Positions 7,401-14,406 of a DNA stretch of 14,529 nt are shown in pieces. The notes beneath the pieces were generated by a model, which searched no databases, was not told the origin of the DNA, and saw only the letters and a list, made by a program, of their open reading frames with translations. The stretch spans positions 154,645 to 169,173 of the forward strand of contig QEOQ01000651.1 of the NCBI GenBank assembly GCA_010279815.1, written 5' to 3'. The translations under genes and the position numbers were made by a program. Numbering within the stretch: the first letter of the stretch is position 1; every line of letters starts with the position of its first letter. The DNA comes from Brachionus plicatilis (Eukaryota; Rotifera; Eurotatoria; Ploima; Brachionidae).

Positions 7401-9338
7401 TCCCAAAAAAAAGTCTAAGTCATTAAAAAAAAAGTCCAAGTGAGGACTTTTAAATTTTTTTTCTTCTTTTTTTTTTTTTTTATTTTTAAATTTATTTTTT
7501 TTTAATTAAAAAACTATTAAATAATAAATATATTAAATCAACTCAAATTTTTATTTTTTTACCTTTTTTTTGGCAGCCCGTATATTTTAGAAAAAAAAAA
7601 TAAAAAAAAGTCTTTGGTGGGACTTTTTTTTTGAAAAAAAAAACAAAAAAAGTCTTGACTTGAGACTTGTGACTTTTAAACAACTCTGGTTTAAATTAAA
7701 TGAAAAATAAACTTTTAAATTGATGAGGCAACAAAAAAAAATTTGTAACAATTTTTGGAAAAAAATCCGAAAGTCCAAAATTTCAAAATCAAAAAAATTT
7801 TACAAATAAAAAAGTCTAAATCTTACTGCATGGGCGAGATAGGCATTATTAAAATTAGGCTCGAACACATTTGATCCAAGACTTTGCGATGCCTGAAAAA
7901 ATGACTTGGCCAATTCATTTCGACCATGTGCCATTTCCAGAACTCCCAAATTATTATAAGCCTCCACACTGTCATTATTAGAGACCAAGCACAATCTAAA
8001 ACACTGATAAGCCAAACTGCTGTCTCCCACACCCAAAGCCACATGTCCCAAATTGTACCAAATATCAGCTATCTGCATATCATTGGTAGCCAAGCTCAAT
8101 GCTCGCTCAAAACACGACAAAATCAAGTCGTACTGCTGGGCATAAAAACAACAAAGCCCTATGTTGTTAAATATCTCACTGTTGTATACCCCCATTTGTA
8201 ATAAACGCCGGTAAAACTTGAGCGCCACCTCGGGCTGATCATTGTAGAAATAATTTGTGGCTATACAAGCTATAGCTTCCACATTTGTACTATCAGTCTG
8301 CAGCACTTCTCTGTAATACTTCATGCACTCACCCATGTCTCCCATTGCTTCGTACACTCTTGCCATGCCTTGCAAAATGCTCACCTCGAACGGAAACTTC
8401 TGGTTAGCTTCTTTGAGTCGATTAATTGAGTTTAATGGCTGGTCTAGCTTGACATAAATTTTGGACAAATAAAGAAAGACATCGAGAGTAGAATTTTGTT
8501 TTAGTGCTGAGATGAACTGCTTTTCGGCCTCGCGAAAAAGACCCAGTCGGTAGTAGCACTTGCCTAGTTGGACTTTCCACCACCAGTCGTTGAATTGGCA
8601 CGCTTCAGTGGCCAGGGCGGCCATTTGCAGTGCGTTTCTCACATCGTTCTCATGGTAGAAGATGTACTCGAATAGTGGCTTGGCCAGAGATGGTATTTCG
8701 GCATATTTGGTAAAGTTGAGCCGGGACAAATTGATGAATTGGTCGGGTGATGAGAGCATTGAGGCTGTGCCTAGGCGAACAAATCTGGCCGACGAGCTGG
8801 TCAACGGCCTGGCCGTATATGCTGACCGAGGCGTTCGAATTGCTTGCTCCATTGTGCCGGGCCGGTTTGACTGCGAGCCTGGTCTCACTGCGCCACTAAG
8901 CGGTCTTCCGCTCTGGCTCACTGGTCTCATTGCCATGCTGAGCGAGTTTTGTGACGAGCTTGACCCTCTTAGGCTCGTGCCTGGCCGGCTTACTTGTGCC
9001 ACGGCGTTCTCGTCAAGCATCTCGGCTATTCCGTCATCATCGATCTCCACCTCGTCTATGTACACCTGCTCTGACAAGGCTCGCATTTTTAGCACCCATG
9101 CTGACTTTTTTAAAAATTTAATTTCATTTTTTTTTTTTTATTTGGGAAAAATTTTTATAAAATTTTTTTTTTATAATAAAGGAAAAAATTTAAAATTTTA
9201 TTTTTATTTGAAATTTAGAAAAATTTAAAATTCTACCTGATCATAGGGATTTTTTTCCAAAATTTGAGAGCAAATTTTGGTGCATTCGTCGAATTTGCGT
9301 CGACGAAAAAGGCTGCAAGCCATGAACAATGGATCCAT
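4456..9338 (-). CDS. TTC8: BBS8 / TTC8, BBSome TPR subunit (3 exons, 498 aa)
   Basis: Exons: 9338-9237, 9104-7827, 4572-4456, all joined in phase 0; introns are 132 and 3254 nt. The BBSome carries membrane cargo in cilia, and BBS8 is one of its TPR subunits. Residues 1-34 (ACSLFRRRKFDECTKICSQI) match the N-terminal TPR. Next come VYIDEVEIDDDGIAEMLDEN, RPGTSL at 74-79, the Arg/Pro/Ser-rich linker (RPGTMEQAIRTPRSAYTARP) and RFVRLGTASML. TPR repeats run from about residue 170 to the end (WWWKVQLGKCYYRLGLFREA, FYRRLLQMGVYN, CCFYAQQYD, DIWYNLGHVALGVGD, AYNNLGVLEM). The third exon encodes TGDLQTCYQCLRKA and ends KELEQKFSVL, like the vertebrate C-terminus. Length is close to the family's roughly 500-540 aa. 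A short vertebrate segment after PYDQ is absent. The gene shares an X-box promoter with the gene at 9537. Confidence 0.96.
4573..5788. other. AT-rich intronic sequence of BBS8
   Basis: First 1.2 kb (by coordinate) of the 3254-nt BBS8 intron. It is AT-rich, with many short A/T runs and no recognisable family. The one patch that looks partly coding is on plus at 5689-5782 and is described in the findings. AATAAA at 4633-4638 could serve as the polyadenylation signal of the plus-strand secreted-peptide gene. Confidence 0.5.
5797..6187. repeat. Degenerate inverted-repeat element (MITE-like) in BBS8 intron
   Basis: Two arms of roughly 150 bp face each other. The best-conserved stretch is left 5861-5959 against right 6041-6140 read in reverse complement, sharing TGTAAAAAAATTAAA, TTAATTCTGT and GTGCAACATTCAAAGTTGCA. 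Outer parts are diverged and gapped (GTGAA near 5811 against TTCAC near 6167), so end points are approximate. The spacer has a palindrome TCTGCAAA-A-TTTGCAGA at 5956-5972. No open frame of substance and no clear target duplication are visible. This fits an old non-autonomous DNA transposon or a large hairpin. Confidence 0.6.
6355..6620. mobile_element. Long-TIR MITE-like element, 86-bp arms about 98% identical
   Basis: The left arm 6355-6440 and the right arm 6533-6618 are reverse complements over 86 bp with two mismatches and no gaps. The outer ends are GGCAAAATGTTATTTATTG. The spacer is 92 bp and non-coding. The element is flanked by CCATCTG at 6348-6354 and again at 6621-6627 in direct orientation, the expected look of a target duplication, with two extra bases (GC) between the right arm and its copy. 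Near-identical arms suggest a recent insertion or arm homogenisation. There is no transposase, so it would be non-autonomous. The family is not assigned. Confidence 0.78.
6870..7020. other. GC-richer island within BBS8 intron
   Basis: This stretch is clearly richer in G and C than the rest of the intron, with CCCTATTCCCTCG near its start and CCACGGGTTAGGGTCC near its end. On plus, an AG at 6868-6869 precedes an open frame to a TAA at 6956-6958 that reads EYPIPSFDYAAPQAKTSLWT and looks coding, yet no partner exon is obvious. It could be an exon of a nested gene, a decayed gene fragment or part of a dispersed repeat. No tRNA fold could be drawn around its GTTCGATTA motif. Confidence 0.35.
7020..7330. 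repeat. Probable decayed relative of the hAT MITE
   Basis: This stretch repeats the same AAGTC/GACTT motifs on both strands and shares the 13-mer ACTTGTGACTTTT (7054-7066) with the end of the intact MITE (7665-7677). Short inverted pairs occur (GACTTTTTAA near 7061 against TTAAAAAGTC near 7085; CAAAGTCA near 7242 against TGACTTTG near 7312). Clean termini and a target duplication are not visible, so the boundaries are approximate. Confidence 0.3.
7385..7688. mobile_element. hAT-type MITE with 18-bp TIRs and 8-bp target duplication
   Basis: The element begins CAGAGTTGTTTAAAAGTC and ends with the exact reverse complement, giving perfect 18-bp terminal inverted repeats. It is flanked by a perfect 8-bp direct repeat, GTTTAAAT at 7377-7384 and 7689-7696. 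CAGAGTTG-type ends plus an 8-bp duplication are hallmarks of the hAT superfamily. The 304-bp interior is A/T-rich and non-coding but carries many AAGTC/GACTT motifs close to both ends, like the subterminal repeats to which hAT transposases bind. It is therefore a non-autonomous derivative. It sits in the long BBS8 intron. The open frame across it on minus is not a gene. Confidence 0.88.
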
Positions 9339-9536
9339 GATTTTGTTCAAAAATTTTTTGAAATTAATATTTTTTTTTCATCATTATTATTAATAAAATA
9401 GAAAAATAATAATATTCGGCCTTGACACTTGAATTATGATACGGTTGCCATGACAACCGAGCAGAAATTATTTTTGACAAAAATTTAATAGCGAATATTA
9501 TTTTTTGCTGAATTTTACGACAGTGATTGTTTTATT
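9339..9536. promoter_or_regulatory. Bidirectional ciliary promoter region
   Basis: This 198-nt region separates the start codons of BBS8 (minus, 9338) and the 145-aa gene (plus, 9537). It holds a consensus X-box at 9444-9457 and no open frame. A single shared regulatory site for two head-to-head genes suggests co-expression in ciliated cells. Confidence 0.7.
9444..9457. promoter_or_regulatory. X-box (RFX transcription factor site)
   Basis: GTTGCCATGACAAC matches the RFX X-box consensus RYYNYYATRRNRAC at every position. The wider 18-mer CGGTTGCCATGACAACCG (9442-9459) is a palindrome with one mismatched pair. RFX factors drive ciliary genes in animals, and X-boxes in nematodes and flies usually lie within a few hundred bases of the start codon. 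Here the site is 106 nt from the BBS8 ATG and 80 nt from the ATG of the opposite gene. BBS8 is a classical X-box target, so sequence, position and context agree. Confidence 0.9.
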
Positions 9537-10034
9537 ATGGCAGATAAGTCGTTTGGAAGTTTTGGCGCTTTTAAGCTAACTTATCTAGAGTAGGTTAATT
9601 TCAAAAATAAATTTTATCTTAAAACATTAAAATCTTTAAAATTTCAAAGAGATTTGAAAAAAAAAGGTCCAGATGCGCCCATTGATATTACTAATGTATC
9701 ACATACTGTTCTCTCAAATATCGATTACTTTCAAAAAAATTTAGCCAGAGATGGTTACAAGCAAATTGTGAATTACACATGGGAAAAGCCAAGTGACGAG
9801 TCACCAAGTATTTTTGCATCGAATAAACACGACAAGGAAAGAACTCAGCATACTTTGGAAATATTGTCAACTTACCATGGTCATCCTCATGTCATCAAGC
9901 AGTCCAGATGGGAAACTGACCCGAACGGACCGCCTGAATTTCACCCGTTTCCTCAAAAGAGACGAACTGCCGTTCTCAGCACAATGACACAATATGTGGA
10001 GGAAATGAACAAGACTTTCCCTGGGGGACAATAA
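9537..10034 (+). CDS. Uncharacterised, probably ciliary protein (2 exons, 145 aa)
   Basis: Exon 1 is 9537-9589 (MADKSFGSFGAFKLTYL plus a split codon) and exon 2 is 9650-10034, joined across a 60-nt intron (GTAGGT...CAAAG) that restores a Glu codon. Without splicing, a TAG would end exon 1. The protein is soluble, with no signal peptide or membrane segment. Visible features are KKKGPDAPIDITNVSHTV, YFQKNLARDGYKQIVNYTWE, the Pro/Trp-containing KQSRWETDPNGPPEFHPFP and the C-terminus MTQYVEEMNKTFPGGQ. Small Trp/Pro-rich proteins of this style include axonemal microtubule inner proteins, but I cannot match it to a named family. Shared X-box regulation with BBS8 is the main clue to function. Exon 2 uses normal coding codons and is clearly non-random. 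Confidence 0.85.
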
Positions 10035-10082
10035 ATTTAAAAAAAATTAACAAAAATTTTAATACAATTTATTTGTAAATTA

Positions 10083-10088
10083 AATAAA
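10083..10088 (+). terminator. Polyadenylation signal AATAAA for the 145-aa gene
   Basis: This is the first AATAAA downstream of the stop codon at 10034, 49 nt away. It lies just before the 3' end of the convergent small membrane-protein gene, so the two transcripts probably overlap at their tails. Confidence 0.45.
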
Positions 10089-10107
10089 AATTTTAATCGA
10101 GCTGAGT

Positions 10108-11431
10108 CTATTTTTTTTTTGTTGCTGTCTGACTTTTTTTTTCCTTCGTAACAACAGTATCCATTGAGCTGTCATCACCACAAAAAAATCTTAAATAAAA
10201 TAGAAAAGCTTTTTAATAAAATTTTTTTATTCTGTTCTTATTTAAAAATAGACTAATTCAAATTTTACTAAATGGCTTAAAAATCGATTTGTTCTTTATA
10301 CATCAAATACTACATTTTAATATTTTAAGCTTATCATCAAACTAACTGGCTCAAAAATTGAAAATTATTTTTCAAAAAATTCATTAAAAATTAATAACCA
10401 ACTGAATTAACTTAAAAAAGATGTCCCCAATAAACAACCCTCTAAAAAAACTGTTTTTATCGCTTCTAGGCATTCAAATTTTTCTTTTTCAAACTTTTTC
10501 TGTTGAGAAAAATATTTTTTGATTTTCTATTTGAATCTAATTTTCAATAAAAAACTTAATTATCGATTATTTTTTGCTAAATAAAGAATCAAAAGCTTAT
10601 TTATTTATCAATAGAAATTAATAAATTAAAAAATTAACTGATTACCATCGGATTAGTGTTTAACATTTAAATGACTTTAAAATAAATGATACAATTATTA
10701 AAAAAATACATATCAAAATTTAGATGAATGATAAAAAAAATGAATTTAAAAAATTTTGCTAATAACAAAAATTCTCTAGATCAATTTTTGATAAAATATT
10801 TGATTAAATTTTTATAAAGACACCCCTTCATGTTTTGATGCACTTGAGGATCTATTGTCAAGATGCTCATATCAAAAAGTACGATTGGAAATTAAATAAA
10901 ATTATAAATCGACGTTTCTTTATTTTCTTTAAGGAACCTAAGCCTTTTGTATACATCATTTTTATATATAACCTAATTAATATTTTTAAATTTTCTATTT
11001 TTATACTCCATGAGGACTGAAAAGAAGGCGATAAGCCGTTCGCGATAGTCCTAGGGGTAAATCACTAAAATTATTTTATTAAATAAAAAAAAAAAATTAA
11101 GGAGCCTAAAAAATTGCTTTAATTGTCCTTTGTAAATGACATTACTATTTTTTATATATTAATACAATTCTTATATATTTGAGTGCCAAAAATTTGATAA
11201 AGGTTCTTTTTTTTACTAATCCCAAATGATCATGTCATTGGAAAAATTAAAATAAATTTTTGATAAATAGCTTGTCTTAGAACAAATCCTAACAAGGGAT
11301 TTTAAACAAAACATAAAAACTTACTTTCCACAAAAGCAATTCCATAATAGACACAAAACTACCATGAGACCAATAAATGATCCAAACCCAACAGCCAAGC
11401 CAATGTACATATTACGCTTACTTTCATCCAT
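10108..11431 (-). CDS. Small single-pass membrane protein, unknown (2 exons, about 62 aa)
   Basis: The first coding exon is 11431-11325, starting MDESKRNMYIGLAVGFGSF and continuing IGLMVVLCLLWNCFCGK. It has a short acidic/basic N-terminus, then a hydrophobic helix of about 22 residues with Gly spacing, then a Cys/Trp-rich juxtamembrane end that could be palmitoylated. GTAAGT at 11324 is a strong donor, phase 2. The preferred last exon is 10189-10108 (acceptor TTTAAG), giving FFCGDDSSMDTVVTKEKKSQ and a Lys-rich tail; its codons look coding and it ends 73 nt from the convergent gene. The intron would be 1135 nt. Alternatives: a 49-nt intron to an exon at 11275-11230, or an in-frame TAA at 11324-11322 if unspliced. 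The frame stays open upstream to an acceptor at 11471, so a 5' exon is possible. Confidence 0.5.
10190..11229. other. AT-rich intron or intergenic stretch
   Basis: About 1 kb of AT-rich sequence, proposed as part of the long intron of the small membrane-protein gene. The open frame at 10835-11020 on plus gives low-complexity residues and no recognisable motif. Near 11013-11052 a short hairpin (AGGACT with AGTCCT, inner GCGA with TCGC) marks a slightly GC-richer patch followed by CTAGGGGTAAATC. I see no gene here. Confidence 0.4.
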
Positions 11432-11563
11432 AGCTTTTTGTTTTAAATTTTCAACGAAATAAACTTTTTTCTAAAGAAAAACACGAAACAAGAAAATATT
11501 ATGGCCAAAAAAGAATAAAAGTTAGTTTAATAGACTCAAGACAATTAGTCATAAAAATCAATG

Positions 11564-11570
11564 TTTTATA
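11564..11570 (-). promoter_or_regulatory. TATA box for the small membrane-protein gene
   Basis: TATAAAA on the minus strand lies 133 nt upstream of the proposed ATG at 11431. Between them a CTTTAG acceptor at 11471-11476 could mark a 5' UTR intron or a trans-splice site; I see no good donor between the TATA box and that acceptor. The AT-rich background makes chance occurrence possible. Confidence 0.3.
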
Positions 11571-11830
11571 TGCATTTCCTTGGTAAATGAAAAAATATAT
11601 AATCTCAAATCCTTATAGACATCAATCAAAGTCTTATTAAATCGATCGAAAGTTAAGTGACTTAAAAGTTCCTACTATCGATCGTGTTCAAGTCGAAAAA
11701 AACATTAAGGATTATTCAATTATTTATTAGTTTAAATATTTGAAGCTGTTTTAAGAAAATTTCATAAATTCAAATATTAAATCATTTTATTAAAAACAAA
11801 ACTAGAAAATTAATAAATTTTTTTCGTTGC

Positions 11831-12296
11831 TCACAGATCTGACTTTCTGTTAATTTTGAGTAATTCCACCTCGAAAACTAGAGTAGCACCGCCTCAAATT
11901 AAAAGATTAGAAAAATGATTTTAAATTTATTTTTAGATTACCTGGTATTTTAGGTGGTGCACCGTGATCTCCATATGCCAAATGAGATGGAATGATCAGT
12001 TTCCTTTTCTCACCCTCGCACATGTCCAACAAGCCCTGGTCCCAGCCTTTGATTACTTGGCCAACTCCAAGAGTGAACTCGAAAGGCTCACCGCGACCTA
12101 CTGATGAGTCAAATTCACTGCCGTCCTCCAACTTTCCCACATAGTGCATGGACAATAGGTCGCCTTTTTTCGATGTTCGCGAACAATTTTCAACTCTTTT
12201 TTTGATGCCAATTTGAAGTTGCTTTTTTGCTTTTTTGTCCTCGGCAGTCACAGCACACACCAGAACGACCAAAGCAATCAATTTTAACAATTTCAT
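11831..12296 (-). CDS. FKBP2: FKBP2 / FKBP13, ER peptidyl-prolyl isomerase (2 exons, 138 aa)
   Basis: Exons 12296-11942 and 11892-11831 are joined over a 49-nt intron inside the [13 protein letters not shown] codon run. FKBP2 is a peptidyl-prolyl cis-trans isomerase of the ER lumen. A signal peptide ([18 protein letters not shown]) precedes the mature start at about residue 19. The family opening [14 protein letters not shown] is followed by one FKBP domain with its active-site motifs: [12 protein letters not shown] (60s), [11 protein letters not shown] at 79-89, [18 protein letters not shown] at 93-110, GAPPKIPGG, then [10 protein letters not shown]. Cys39 and Cys93 are at the positions of the usual FKBP2 cysteines. 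It ends in KSDL, a KDEL-like tail comparable to RTEL in human FKBP2. Length is as expected (human about 142). The MFSD8-like gene starts 201 nt away, head-to-head. Confidence 0.96.
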
Positions 12297-12497
12297 TTTT
12301 TCTCTCTTTTTTTTATCTATTTTTTAATGTTTAATAAAAAAAAAATATTCTTAACTTTAATAACTTGGTTGATCGTGTTCAAATACGATTGGGTCTTGTA
12401 ACACCATCAAACATCTAACTTAACTATTTGGCAAACAGAAAACAAACTATGCATTTACATTTAATCGAATCCAAAATGGTTCTAAAATTTTTTAAAA
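12297..12497. promoter_or_regulatory. Divergent FKBP2 / MFSD8-like intergenic promoter
   Basis: This 201-nt gap lies between two head-to-head start codons. It contains GATCGTGTTCAA at 12371-12382, which recurs exactly at 11680-11691 on the other side of FKBP2, and an out-of-frame upstream ATG at 12449 ahead of the transporter start. No classical TATA box is evident. Confidence 0.4.
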
Positions 12498-14406
12498 ATG
12501 TTTGTCTCATCACTCCGCTTATCTTACATTGTCATATTTTTTTTGAATTTTTTGACCGGCATTGAATATGCCGTCATTTTGCCGACAGCCTTACAGTTTC
12601 TACAAAGATACGGCGGCAATCAAGTGGAGCTCGGTTTTTGTTTGTCAGCCTACAGTTTTTCAAGTCTATTCTCATCGCCTATCATGGGACGATGGTCAGA
12701 CAAGTAGAATAAAATAAAAAAAATTATTTTCTTTAAATTTTTATTTTTTAGAACAAACAACACCAAATTGATAATTATAATTGCCAATTTTTTTCAAATA
12801 GCTGGAAGTTTTATGTACTTTATGGGCATTAGTACATGGTTTATAATCGCTGGTCGCCTGGTCGCTGGCATAGGTCTGGGCGTAGTGAGTGTTACTTTTA
12901 GTGACGTGATAAAAAACACAAATGCGGAGGAGAGAAGCCCAATTTTGAGTCGCATAATGGTTGGAAGACAGGTAAAAAAAATTAAATAATTTAAATTTTA
13001 TTAAAAAGAAATTTTTTCTAGATTGGAATGATAATTGGGCCGGTTTTCAATTTTGCAATGCTAAATTTAAATTACAAAATAGGTCCCTTCTTGCTGGACA
13101 AACTTTCCGCCCCAGGGGTAAATTCAAAAAAATTATATCTTGTGAATTTCGAATACAAATTGTACAAAAATTATTCATTTTTTGATAAATTAAAATAAAA
13201 GTTTATATATAATATTAGATAAAATACTGCAACATAGTTCAACATACTTTGTTGTACCTTTTTTATAAGAAATATTTTTTCTCATGTAAAAAAAAAAACA
13301 TCAAGATTTAAATTGATTATTGATTTAATTTACTATAAAAATAAGAAAATTTAAATTTTATTTTAGCAATAAAATGTTAAACAAAGTATGTTGCACTTTT
13401 TTGCAGTATTTTTTCTAATATTATTTATACACCTTTATTTTAATTTATCAAAAAATGAAGAATTTTTTTTCGATTTGTATTTGAAATTTACAATACCAAA
13501 AAATGTCTGAAAATAAAATTTTTGATTAAGCTTTTGATGACTGGAGCTTGGACCTTACTACAAATAGTTGTCATATTTTTTTATACAAATTTAAATGATT
13601 TTAACAAAAAAGCAGAAGAGACAAGTGATGAACAAACCGGACTTCTGGCTTCTGAAAGTGCTGCGCAGTCATACAACTCTATTCGAGTGGTCGACAATTC
13701 CGAAACGGGACCATTCATTCTAAGATTGTACAATGAATATATCAGAGATGAAGTCATTGCTGTTTACTGCAGTACTTTTACAGTCTTTTTTATGCAAACT
13801 GTCCTAGAGGTACTACATAAGTTTTTTAACTATTTTAATCAAAAATTTTAAGTTAATTTCAAGACAATGTTGACACCGTTCACCAGAGATTATTTCAACT
13901 GGTCAGACATAGAAAACAGTATTTTGTACGGTCTAGCTGGTCTGGAGATTATGATAGTTTTTGTGCTCTTAAGTTTTCTGAGCAAAAAAATCAAAGATCG
14001 CAATTTGCTTATGATTGGTATAGTTGGAAATCTATTGACTTTAATATTTTTGATTGTTTATTTGCCAATGGCTGAGCCAAGCAAAGGAAATATACAGCAA
14101 TATTTGTTGTTCATATTTCCTGTGTTTGGAAATGTGTTTAGTTTACCATTTATAGTGTTGGCGTCGATTTCCTTGCTGTCCAAGATTACGAGCGTTCACT
14201 CGCAAGGACTCAGCCAGGGCATTCGCCGCACTGTAGTCGGCTTGGCATGCATCCTTGGGCCTAATTGGGCAGGTGTTTTTTATAAACAATGGTACATAAT
14301 GATCGGAACTCTGATTCTTCTGCTGACTATGTCTTTAATAATGAGTATTTTGTCTTTTAAAAGACTGGTCGCTCAACCAATTACTTCGAGATTAAATTTA
14401 AATTAA
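12498..14406 (+). CDS. MFSD8: MFSD8 (CLN7)-like major facilitator transporter (5 exons, 447 aa)
   Basis: Exons 12498-12703, 12752-12971, 13022-13117, 13531-13809 and 13864-14406 keep frame across introns of 48, 50, 413 and 54 nt. Human MFSD8 is a 12-TM lysosomal protein of about 518 aa. TM1 holds GIEYAVILPTALQFLQ. The loop between TM2 and TM3 has the MFS motif A form GRWSDK (64-69). Next come FIIAGRLVAGIGLG and a TM5-like IGMIIGPVFNF. A long central loop holds DEQTGLL (207-213), an acidic dileucine lysosomal sorting signal. The second half includes LETMLTPFTRDYFNWSDIEN, close to the MFSD8 segment ETIITPLTMDMYAW, then FLSKKIKDR, SQGLSQGIRRTVVGLA and ILGPNWAGVFY. The chosen ATG directly precedes TM1, so the N-terminus is very short; other upstream ATGs are out of frame. 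Related MFS families remain possible. Confidence 0.85.
13140..13493. mobile_element. 354-bp inverted-repeat element inside MFSD8-like intron 3
   Basis: The left arm 13140-13253 and the right arm 13380-13493 align ungapped as reverse complements over 114 bp with about 13 mismatches (about 89% identity). Ends read TTGTGAATTTCGAATACAAAT and TTGTAAATTTCAAATACAAAT. The 126-bp spacer is A/T-rich and non-coding. Removing the element leaves an intron of about 59 nt, the normal size here, so this looks like an insertion into a pre-existing mini-intron. A clear target duplication is not visible; a TA dinucleotide near both ends is possible. The inner GTGCAACAT motif also occurs in the element at 5797-6187. 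Confidence 0.75.

Noticed and set aside
7587..7778. Minus frame of 63 codons
   Set aside because: It spans the right end of the hAT MITE and its poly-A/T tracts; the product is F/L/K low complexity.
7823..8201. Other open frames over BBS8 (minus 7823-8044, plus 7926-8201)
   Set aside because: They are alternative-frame shadows of the conserved BBS8 TPR region.
8662..9228. Long plus-strand open frame of 188 codons
   Set aside because: It is the antisense shadow of the BBS8 main exon, whose minus-strand translation matches BBS8 along its whole length; the plus frame ends in low-complexity F/K residues.
9793..9987. Plus frame of 64 codons inside the 145-aa gene
   Set aside because: It is out of frame with the spliced gene and shows no own start context or family resemblance.
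10835..11020. Plus frame of 61 codons
   Set aside because: It has AT-driven residue content, with no motif and no promoter or conserved context.
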